Position numbers and translations under genes: made by a program. Below, piece by piece: positions 1-4,605 of a stretch of 7,561 bases of DNA. This DNA is from Candidatus Uhrbacteria bacterium (GTDB taxonomy: Bacteria; Patescibacteriota; Patescibacteriia; 2-12-FULL-60-25). The stretch spans positions 1-7,561 of the forward strand of contig JAHFIK010000061.1 in NCBI GenBank assembly GCA_023246415.1, written 5' to 3'. The notes beneath the pieces are model-generated. The model was not told the origin of the DNA. It ran no database searches and saw nothing but the letters and a program-made list of their open reading frames with translations. How positions within the stretch are numbered: the stretch's first letter is position 1; every line of letters starts with the position of its first letter.

Positions 1-795
1 GGAGATACTCTGGATGATCTGTTTAGCGGCATCTGAGAGTTTGTCGTACTCAGTAAAATCCAGCGTAAAATCAAAGATCCTTCCTTTTTCCAAAACAACA
101 TCATAAAACGTACGTTGAACCCCATCACCACCCCTACCTGTTTCAGATATTTCATATGCGTCCTGTCCGTTTATTTTTATTGTTTTTACCAACGCGAGGC
201 CTAAATCGTTCGAGTGAAAAGGACTTGATGCGACAACTTCGGCGAGATTTCGTGCATTTTCAAAATCTCTGTACCCCACCAACCCGGACATACCTTTCTT
301 GTATGCGTCGATATCGTCTACACAACCAAAAACCAGATTTCTTGCATCCGGACCCAATGGAGCGTCTCCTTCTTCATGCTGGATCACATCTTGATGCGTC
401 TTGTCCCATTCCTCGTTCGTTCGTCGATCTTCAGCGCTTCTAATCACCGAACTACCAAAGAGCCCATCAACAGACCAGTCCGATGGAATGATAAATGTAG
501 AACTACAAGCTGTATTTCTAATCGTTTGCCCTTGAGAGGTATTACTTATGAGCTCATTGTACGGTGCTAGCCGAGTCACTCCATTCGTTGAAGACGACGC
601 TCCGTTTGACGGTGACTTCGGAGAATCAACTCCGTCTGCAGATGACGTTGAAGCAACCGGTACAGACTGTACTGATGTCGTAAGAACCGGTTTGCGATCT
701 TCGGGATGTTTCGTGGCAAAAATAGAAAATGCGCCGACGATCAGCATCGAAACGCCAAGCGTCAGTGCGAGTCTCTTTTGATGTGGCGACAACAT
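1..795 (-). CDS. Membrane-anchored extracytoplasmic protein, unknown function (partial, 3' end off window)
   Basis: This reading frame is open from an ATG at 795 to the left edge (265 codons, no stop), so the C-terminus is missing. The product starts with a short basic segment and a hydrophobic helix at about residues 9-27 (signal anchor or uncleaved signal peptide). A Ser/Thr/Pro-rich linker follows at about 38-75, then a globular part with two cysteines, C97 and C158, which could form a disulfide outside the membrane. The last 60 residues have alternating strands around INGQDAYEI and GRIFDFTLDF. That pattern recalls PsbP-like domains of small bacterial lipoproteins, but this is resemblance only and no family is claimed. 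There is no Shine-Dalgarno before the ATG. A consensus promoter sits just upstream, which implies a very short or absent leader. The gene lies 71 nt downstream of the coiled-coil gene on the same strand but appears to have its own promoter. Confidence 0.85.
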   Translation of the reverse strand, partial: MLSPHQKRLALTLGVSMLIVGAFSIFATKHPEDRKPVLTTSVQSVPVASTSSADGVDSPKSPSNGASSSTNGVTRLAPYNELISNTSQGQTIRNTACSSTFIIPSDWSVDGLFGSSVIRSAEDRRTNEEWDKTHQDVIQHEEGDAPLGPDARNLVFGCVDDIDAYKKGMSGLVGYRDFENARNLAEVVASSPFHSNDLGLALVKTIKINGQDAYEISETGRGGDGVQRTFYDVVLEKGRIFDFTLDFTEYDKLSDAAKQIIQSIS

Positions 796-807
796 AATTC
801 GCTTCAA

Positions 808-834
808 ATTATACGGAGTATGACCAGGTGTCAA
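808..834 (-). promoter_or_regulatory. Sigma-70-type promoter of the left-edge gene
   Basis: On the minus strand a perfect -35 hexamer TTGACA (834-829) and a perfect -10 hexamer TATAAT (813-808) are separated by 15 bp, shorter than the preferred 17. Transcription would start near 801, about 6 nt before the ATG at 795. The mRNA should therefore be leaderless or nearly so, which agrees with the absence of a ribosome-binding site. Confidence 0.7.
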
Positions 835-866
835 AGTCTAGAATCGATACCAACGATGAATATTAT

Positions 867-1277
867 TTAATTCCCGTATAAACGCTGACAGTCGTTCTTC
901 TTTGACTCCATCATCGTACTTGGCCCGTCACCGAAGATCGGACCCTGCGCCGCACGACGATCATATTCATCTTGAGCACGTTGTAGGCATGAAGTTAAAT
1001 CTACTAGTTGCTTTTCTTTTGCGACGTTAATCGCATCCTCGCGTGCTTTAACTGCATCGCCTGCAGCTTTTAGAGCGTCCGCTTCTTTCGTTGCATTATA
1101 GGTCTCAGTCATTGCCTTAAGTACTGCTTGATCCTTGTCCTGTTTTAGCTCTACAAGCTTAATATGCTCTTGGGTTGCAATTTTCTCACGCTCGATAGCA
1201 TTCTTCTCTTTAAGAGCCTCCGTGTAATTCCATCCAATGATGGTAAACGTGATAAGCGCCACGACACCTCCAATCAC
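867..1277 (-). CDS. Small membrane-anchored coiled-coil protein with two cysteines
   Basis: The product is 136 residues from a GTG start at 1277. It has one hydrophobic segment at about residues 2-17, then a long charged Ala/Glu/Lys-rich helix at about 20-90 that should form a coiled coil. A C-terminal section holds two cysteines in the contexts SCLQRAQDEYDRR and NDCQRLYG. This suggests a single-pass protein with an extracytoplasmic coiled coil; I recognise no characterised family. The start is uncertain. The GTG has no Shine-Dalgarno and is preceded by eight T (minus strand). An ATG at 1300, 15 nt after the stop of the upstream lipoprotein gene, begins MNQLKFF but runs into TGA after eight codons. 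One extra T would join it to this frame and give a classical basic-then-hydrophobic N-terminus. It is probably co-transcribed with the lipoprotein gene. Confidence 0.75.
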   Translation of the reverse strand: MIGGVVALITFTIIGWNYTEALKEKNAIEREKIATQEHIKLVELKQDKDQAVLKAMTETYNATKEADALKAAGDAVKAREDAINVAKEKQLVDLTSCLQRAQDEYDRRAAQGPIFGDGPSTMMESKKNDCQRLYGN

Positions 1278-1315
1278 AAAAAAAATTTTAGTTGGTTCAT
1301 ATCAAATGACTCAAG

Positions 1316-1930
1316 CTATCGCGTCAACCATTCCGCCACCCCATCATGATGCGAGCAGGTGCCGCTACGATGCATGCTAAAACTATAAGTATTGTCACGA
1401 CACCGTGCTGTGGCACCTGCCGGAATGCCACTAGTTGACTTGGTAGGCGAATGGACGGGGCTTCCATTTATATTGGAATATACCGTGTCATTTGAGATCG
1501 TGGTGAGCCAATCGGGATGATTGACGATAATAGCATTCGCTGCATTTTGTTCTGCCTTGCCCCAAACACCATCATCGGGCTTTATGTTTTCCTGCCGCTG
1601 AAAAGCACTGACTGCGTTAGCCGTCGCTTGATCGAAAATCTGGCTATCTGAACCCGAATATAGCCCCTCATCAGCAAGAAACTGCTGCACATCGGCAACA
1701 ACTGTTCCGGAAGATCCGAGTGATAGAGTAGTTCGAAATACAGTAGGAGCAGGTTCTGTGCGCGATGATGAATCGGCTGACGTGTCGACTGGATTTATTT
1801 GAACGGTCTCAGGTGTAACTTTTTGGTTGAACGGTGTAACTATGGACGTCTGATGACCGCAGCCCGCTCCTAATACCAACAAAAATGAAACCGCAAGAAT
1901 AGATGCGGTACAGATTTTAAAATTTTTCAT
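1316..1930 (-). CDS. Lipoprotein with peptidoglycan-binding domain and C-terminal DUF3761
   Basis: The product is 204 residues. A lipoprotein signal peptide occupies residues 1-23, with a basic start, a hydrophobic core and GAG-C at 21-24, so Cys24 would be lipidated and anchor the protein outside the membrane. A disordered Ser/Thr/Pro-rich linker runs to about 65. A PG_binding_1-like domain follows at about 69-130 (LGSSGTVVADVQQFLADEGLY, then TANAVSAFQ and DGVWG), known to bind peptidoglycan. Residues 151-202 match the DUF3761 pattern: SPTKSTSG, GATARCRDNTYSFS, HRSGTCSHHDGVAEWL, with conserved Cys177 and Cys192. Together this indicates a cell-wall-associated lipoprotein. The catalytic role, if any, is unknown. 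The ATG at 1930 has no clear Shine-Dalgarno and follows an AT-rich stretch; a possible -10 (TATGAT, 1988-1983) lacks a good -35. The coiled-coil gene follows closely. Confidence 0.88.
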   Translation of the reverse strand: MKNFKICTASILAVSFLLVLGAGCGHQTSIVTPFNQKVTPETVQINPVDTSADSSSRTEPAPTVFRTTLSLGSSGTVVADVQQFLADEGLYSGSDSQIFDQATANAVSAFQRQENIKPDDGVWGKAEQNAANAIIVNHPDWLTTISNDTVYSNINGSPVHSPTKSTSGIPAGATARCRDNTYSFSMHRSGTCSHHDGVAEWLTR

Positions 1931-2028
1931 AACAAAATTTTTTTAATTAAAAGAATGACGAACTCCCAGTCACCTAATTACAATCATAGGATACCGCTTA
2001 TAATCTTTAGAGTCTATAAATCACACAC

Positions 2029-2053
2029 AAAAACACTCCCGTTAAAGGAGTGT
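2029..2053 (-). terminator. Intrinsic terminator of the tRNA-Pro/tRNA-Gly unit
   Basis: On the minus strand, ACACTCC (2053-2047) and GGAGTGT (2039-2033) form a 7-bp stem with a 7-nt loop, followed at once by a run of five T (2033-2029). It begins 8 nt past the CCA end of tRNA-Gly. Confidence 0.8.
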
Positions 2054-2060
2054 CTTTGCC

Positions 2061-2135
2061 TGGAGCGGGTAGCGGGAATCGAACCCGCCTCTCAACCTTG
2101 GAAGGGTCGCATAATAGCCACTATACGATACCCGC
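2061..2135 (-). tRNA. tRNA-Gly(UCC)
   Basis: 75 nt including an encoded CCA. The acceptor stem GCGGGTA/TACCCGC is perfect. The anticodon stem CGACC/GGTTG (one G-T pair) carries the loop CTTCCAA, giving anticodon TCC. The T arm GCGGG-TTCGATT-CCCGC is intact and the discriminator base is T. It is the second tRNA of a unit with tRNA-Pro upstream. Confidence 0.97.
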
Positions 2136-2143
2136 GTCGGAAC

Positions 2144-2207
2144 GTGCGGGTTCGTGGTGCTTAGAGCGCAGGAGAACCCTCCGCGCTATGCACCACGAAC
2201 CTCGCAC
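2144..2207. repeat. Long imperfect palindrome between tRNA-Pro and tRNA-Gly
   Basis: The arms 2144-2174 and 2179-2207 pair with few bulges. The outer stem is 2144-2160 against 2190-2207 (one bulged base). The inner stems are AGCGC/GCGCT and GGAG/CTCC, capped by the loop AACC. It fills almost all of the spacer between the two tRNAs. Both arms contain the heptamer GTGGTGC seen in the other palindrome at 2302-2362, and both elements end in CGCACTTC, so the two look related. It would form a stable hairpin in the tRNA precursor. It lacks a T-tract on either side, so it is not an ordinary terminator. Confidence 0.8.
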
Positions 2208-2213
2208 TTCCCA

Positions 2214-2290
2214 TGGTCGGGGCGACACGACTTGAACGTGCGGCCTCCTGCTCCCAAAGCAGGCGCTCTAGCCAACTGAGCTACGCCCCG
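2214..2290 (-). tRNA. tRNA-Pro(UGG)
   Basis: 77 nt including an encoded CCA. The acceptor stem CGGGGCG/CGCCCCG is perfect and the D stem is GCTC/GAGC. The anticodon stem CCTGC/GCAGG carries the loop TTTGGGA, giving anticodon TGG. The T loop is TTCAAGT and the discriminator base is A. It is the first gene of the unit that continues into tRNA-Gly. Confidence 0.97.
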
Positions 2291-2301
2291 ATGTATACGG
2301 C

Positions 2302-2362
2302 GCGTAGTCCGTAGTGCGTGGTCCGTAGGAAGATCCTACGCACCACGCACTACGTACCACGC
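2302..2362. repeat. Palindrome made of 7-bp tandem repeats, upstream of tRNA-Pro
   Basis: The core arms 2311-2330 and 2334-2353 pair over 20 bp with one mismatch around the 3-nt loop AGA. Pairing extends to 2302-2362 with two more mismatches. Each arm is a tandem array of heptamers: GTAGTCC, GTAGTGC, GTGGTCC, GTAGGAA on the plus strand (2304-2331), and GTGGTAC, GTAGTGC, GTGGTGC, GTAGGA on the minus strand (2360-2334). The heptamer consensus is about GTRGTNC. It lies between tRNA-Pro and its likely promoter. Confidence 0.85.
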
Positions 2363-2383
2363 ACTTCTTTGTCACCCGCCGGA

Positions 2384-2412
2384 ATCCTAGCGCAAAGTCC
2401 TGATTCTGAAAA
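2384..2412 (-). promoter_or_regulatory. Candidate promoter of the tRNA-Pro/tRNA-Gly unit
   Basis: On the minus strand TTTTCA (2412-2407) and TAGGAT (2389-2384) are spaced by exactly 17 bp. Each matches the sigma-70 consensus at 4 of 6 positions. The start point would be near 2377, so the transcript would carry the 2302-2362 hairpin before tRNA-Pro. Nothing better was seen between 2290 and 2476. Confidence 0.35.
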
Positions 2413-2512
2413 GAGGGGGGAGGATGGCCCGAATCCCTTGCTGGAATCCGCAGGTCGTGCTTGACTCAGGGAAGAGATGCTCGCCCTTTTCGCCCCTTTC
2501 CCGGAGAAACCC

Positions 2513-2827
2513 ATGCCTGAGACTGAATCACGAGAAGATGAGAGTTTACCCTTCAAGGTCAACACACTGATTGCCCAGCTCAAAATTGATCAAGACCAGT
2601 TCCGAAAACATCGCGCGCTCATCATCACGATTGAGAGTCTGCTGAGGCAAGAGCCCGTATTTCTCGAGTCACTTGCAGATCATGTCGGACTCCATGACGA
2701 GGAACTGCAGGATTTTCTCTGCGCGTGCCGCGTTGCCCCAAGCAATGAACCTCTCTTCAACATCGCAGAGAGAACCGTGGAACAAATCCAGACCTTCATC
2801 ACGTTCTCCGATGCCGTCCGCCCATAG
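2513..2827 (+). CDS. Small helical protein, unknown function
   Basis: 104 residues from the ATG at 2513. That start has a good ribosome-binding site, GGAG six bases upstream. An in-frame ATG at 2477 would add 12 residues (rich in Phe and Pro) and has only a poorly spaced GGGAAGAG. The product is acidic at the N-terminus and predicted mostly helical. The segment at about residues 44-70 (RQEPVFLESLADHVGLHDEE) has the spacing of a helix-turn-helix, but the similarity is weak and DNA binding is only a possibility. I recognise no family. It is the only plus-strand gene here, with no clear promoter, and it ends 23 nt before an intrinsic terminator. Confidence 0.7.
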   Translation: MPETESREDESLPFKVNTLIAQLKIDQDQFRKHRALIITIESLLRQEPVFLESLADHVGLHDEELQDFLCACRVAPSNEPLFNIAERTVEQIQTFITFSDAVRP

Positions 2828-2850
2828 CGAACGCGTCGCCCACTCTCCCG

Positions 2851-2876
2851 AAAACCGAGCTCACCACTCGGTTTTT
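2851..2876 (+). terminator. Bidirectional intrinsic terminator between convergent genes
   Basis: The stem AAAACCGAG (2851-2859) pairs with CTCGGTTTT (2867-2875) around the loop CTCACCA, with a T-run at 2872-2876. The A-run on the other side gives a T-run on the minus strand as well. It should therefore stop both the plus-strand small gene and transcripts arriving from the right. Confidence 0.8.
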
Positions 2877-2890
2877 CCTCTAAATAGCAA

Positions 2891-2921
2891 TGCGCCGCAT
2901 CAGGAAGACCTGTGCGGCGCA
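2891..2921. other. GC-rich hairpin downstream of the second paralogue
   Basis: TGCGCCGCA (2891-2899) pairs perfectly with TGCGGCGCA (2913-2921). An inner CAGG/CCTG stem closes a four-base loop, with one bulged T. On the minus strand it lies about 40 nt after the stop at 2962 and before the bidirectional terminator. It has no T-run of its own. It may protect the 3' end of the message or assist termination. Confidence 0.6.
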
Positions 2922-2961
2922 CGTTCGCGTTGAACGCGAGTAATGAGGGGGTGCAGATTTG

Positions 2962-3384
2962 CTATGGCGGCGTGAGTATATCCTTCACCGCACCAACGAC
3001 CGTATCCGCGAGATGCTGGACGCCTTGAACAACTCTGTTCGCGGCGTCTGCATAGGTTCCAACGAGACAGGATTTTGGAAGTTCGACGCCATCCGCTAGC
3101 TTCATCGGTTTCCAGTCTTGGACCTTCTCTTCGCTGAGAAAGCGATGGAGCGGATCATTGTTCCGATCTGTCGTGTCGACGAGTCCGGCCTCGAAATTCT
3201 GGAGACCGCACTGCCGAATACAGACGAGCATGACATCCGCTCTCCCGCCGAAGTCGAAGTTATAGAGATGATGCTTCACCCACGTCGTCCCAACACTGCC
3301 GTCGATGAATCGAAGCGGGACCCCGTCTGCGGAACACACGATGAAACGACCTTCTGGACAATTAATGTGCACAATCGCTGCCAT
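2962..3384 (-). CDS. Tandem paralogue 2, unknown family
   Basis: 140 residues from the ATG at 3384, chosen because GGAGG (3395-3391) stands five bases upstream and because the product then starts MAAI exactly like its neighbour at 3512-3994. The open frame continues upstream to 3693, but that extension overlaps the neighbour's 3' end and is not supported. The two products align without gaps over residues 1-111 with 32 identities. The shared motifs are C9, GxPxRFxDGxxG (21-32), WxK (35-37), YxF (41-43), GRAD (47-50), IR (56-57), DP (77-78) and W91. The C-terminal 30 residues form a probable amphipathic helix (RVVQGVQHLADTVVGAVKDI) not shared with the paralogue. There is no signal peptide or membrane helix, so it is probably cytoplasmic. 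I do not recognise the family. Confidence 0.85.
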   Translation of the reverse strand: MAAIVHINCPEGRFIVCSADGVPLRFIDGSVGTTWVKHHLYNFDFGGRADVMLVCIRQCGLQNFEAGLVDTTDRNNDPLHRFLSEEKVQDWKPMKLADGVELPKSCLVGTYADAANRVVQGVQHLADTVVGAVKDILTPP

Positions 3385-3415
3385 GCAAACCTCCACTATG
3401 TTGCGAACGTAGATA

Positions 3416-3444
3416 TTCGTACCTGTTTCCCTGGAAATCGTCAA
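3416..3444 (-). promoter_or_regulatory. Candidate promoter of tandem paralogue 2
   Basis: On the minus strand TTGACG (3444-3439, 5 of 6) is followed after 17 bp by TACGAA (3421-3416, 3 of 6). It lies just downstream of the terminator at 3452-3500 and about 30 bp before the start codon, the expected place for an independent promoter. The weak -10 makes this tentative. Confidence 0.4.
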
Positions 3445-3451
3445 CTCGCTC

Positions 3452-3500
3452 AAAAACCATTCGCGCCGCACATCGAAGACGTCCTTCGATGGCGGCGCGA
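3452..3500 (-). terminator. Strong intrinsic terminator after tandem paralogue 1
   Basis: TCGCGCCGC (3461-3469) pairs with GCGGCGCGA (3492-3500), and CATCGAAG (3471-3478) with CTTCGATG (3484-3491). That is 17 bp with a single bulged base and a 5-nt loop. On the minus strand a run of five T follows four bases after the stem (3456-3452). The stem begins 11 nt past the stop codon at 3512. Confidence 0.75.
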
Positions 3501-3511
3501 GCGTATAGAGA

Positions 3512-3994
3512 TTAACCGGGCACAGCGCATTCGAGCGGTTGGCGCTGACACGTTCCAGCGCGCGAGGCGCATGGCTGTGTGTGATGTTCCCGCCCGGATG
3601 CGGGCTGGCACGTTGAACCATCGGGAGTAATCGCGATGTCGGGTGCCGGAAGCGGCTCGACATACGGCGCGACCACGAGTTGACGCGGGACATGGTGATT
3701 CGATGAGAGATGGATCAATGTCCACCTCGCATTTGGATTGCGATCCGCGTAGCTGTAGAAGGGATCATGCCTCCGTTCGCTGAATTCCGTGTATCGATTA
3801 TCGTGTGCCTCGATGTGGTCATCGCGTATCGAACTCATCAATAAATCCGCGCGACCTGCATACGTGAATCGATAGCAGTTCGCTTTGAACCATTCGATCC
3901 CTTCATCGCCATCGCGAAACCGAATGGGCGTGCCGTTCGTTTGGCTTGGAATGTACACTGTGCCGCCACAAGAAATGAGCAATATCGCTGCCAT
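3512..3994 (-). CDS. Tandem paralogue 1, unknown family, with Cys/His-containing tail
   Basis: 160 residues from the ATG at 3994, chosen for the GGAGG four bases upstream and the MAAI start shared with the paralogue at 2962-3384. In-frame upstream codons back to 4048 have no such signal. Residues 1-111 align without gaps to the paralogue: C9, GTPIRFRDGDEG (21-32), W35, K37, Y41, F43, GRAD (47-50), IR (56-57), DP (77-78), W91. The tail differs. It is proline-rich at 110-125, then contains C129, H137, H138, C142, C149 and C156, which could bind a metal or be an ordinary low-complexity end. No signal peptide or membrane helix is seen. Function is unknown. A promoter and a terminator of its own suggest a monocistronic unit downstream of the ATPase/membrane-protein pair. 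Confidence 0.82.
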   Translation of the reverse strand: MAAILLISCGGTVYIPSQTNGTPIRFRDGDEGIEWFKANCYRFTYAGRADLLMSSIRDDHIEAHDNRYTEFSERRHDPFYSYADRNPNARWTLIHLSSNHHVPRQLVVAPYVEPLPAPDIAITPDGSTCQPASGREHHTQPCASRAGTCQRQPLECAVPG

Positions 3995-4001
3995 GTTTCC
4001 T

Positions 4002-4015
4002 CCGCTTGCAAGCGG
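4002..4015 (-). promoter_or_regulatory. Perfect palindrome at the transcript start of tandem paralogue 1
   Basis: CCGCTTGCAAGCGG is a perfect 14-bp palindrome. On the minus strand its last two G are the first bases of the GGAGG ribosome-binding site of the gene starting at 3994. It also overlaps the start point expected from the promoter at 4020-4048. It could be an operator for a dimeric repressor or, as a short hairpin, could mask the ribosome-binding site. Confidence 0.45.
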
Positions 4016-4019
4016 CGAT

Positions 4020-4048
4020 GTTTTAGCGCGGCGAAATAAAAAAATCAA
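4020..4048 (-). promoter_or_regulatory. Candidate promoter of tandem paralogue 1
   Basis: On the minus strand TTGATT (4048-4043, 4 of 6) and TAAAAC (4025-4020, 4 of 6) are spaced by exactly 17 bp. The start point would be near 4013, leaving a leader of about 18 nt before the ATG at 3994. The rest of 4049-4221 shows no gene or clear terminator. Confidence 0.45.
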
Positions 4049-4221
4049 GGACGAACGGATGCAGGTTATCGATGAGGTGTCGGCTCACACGGCAACACGA
4101 AAAAAGATTTTGAGGCGTCTTTAAGGCAGCGATTCCGATGCGTTCTGGTCTACCGGAACTTTGGAAGATAAGCATACCAAGACACCAAATACGAATTTTC
4201 TAGCCGTTTCATCCACAAGTC

Positions 4222-4566
4222 TCAGTAGTACCAAAATCCGATGGCTCTAAGAAAATATCCAGTGAGTGGGAAGCTAATTGCTCCAAAAATGAGGAACCAG
4301 ACATCATCAATAACCTGCGACCCCCAAATCCAATATGCGGTTATAAGCAGAAGCATGAAGAAGATCCCATAGAACAGGCTACCGACCATCCGATTAAAGG
4401 CGGGCGATAAGCGACTATAGCCACCACTTCGGAGCATCATGATTTGTAACGCCATCCCACCCATCACGAAAACGGCAAACCCTAACGCATATGGCCATAG
4501 GTGCGGCCACCAAAGCTTCAGCATCGACCACAGCTGTGAGACAGTGATCTTAATAATTCTGTCCAT
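4222..4566 (-). CDS. Small three-helix membrane protein linked to the ATPase gene
   Basis: 114 residues from the ATG at 4566, which has AAAGGA four bases upstream. A GTG at 4581 in the same frame would add five residues but has no ribosome-binding site. Hydrophobic helices are visible at about residues 23-45 (LWPYALGFAVFVMGGMAL), 63-81 (SLFYGIFFMLLLITAYWIW) and 88-110 (WFLIFGAISFPLTGYFLRAI). A conserved-looking hydrophilic turn, RSGGYSRLSPAFNRMVG, lies between the first two, and the protein ends in aromatic FWYY. It starts 39 nt after the stop of the ATPase gene on the same strand, so the two are probably co-transcribed. Function is unknown. By position it could be a membrane partner or effector of the ATPase, which is inference only. 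Confidence 0.82.
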   Translation of the reverse strand: MDRIIKITVSQLWSMLKLWWPHLWPYALGFAVFVMGGMALQIMMLRSGGYSRLSPAFNRMVGSLFYGIFFMLLLITAYWIWGSQVIDDVWFLIFGAISFPLTGYFLRAIGFWYY

Positions 4567-4605
4567 AAAATCCTTTGGCACAGATTTTGAACTTAAACAG
4601 GATGG

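Noticed and set aside
156..781. Plus-strand open frames at 156-443, 376-570 and 548-781.
   Set aside because: They are opposite the left-edge minus-strand gene, which has an unbroken 265-codon frame, a membrane anchor and a consensus promoter.
2061..2290. tRNA genes as attachment sites of an integrated element.
   Set aside because: No integrase gene and no second copy of a tRNA 3' end were found in the window.
2302..2362. A CRISPR-like array.
   Set aside because: The repeat units are only 7 bp, contiguous and without spacers, and no cas gene is present.
3118..3630. A 170-codon plus-strand open frame.
   Set aside because: It is antisense to the paralogous pair, whose alignment supports the minus strand, and it has no ribosome-binding site.
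3385..3693. An upstream extension of the second paralogue to give 243 residues.
   Set aside because: It overlaps the 3' end of the first paralogue, runs through the terminator hairpin, and ignores the GGAGG and the MAAI start shared with the paralogue.
4067..4135. A terminator for the ATPase/membrane-protein unit near the T-rich stretch at about 4098-4106.
   Set aside because: The T-run (minus strand) is not preceded by a convincing stem; only weak 5-6 bp pairings were found.
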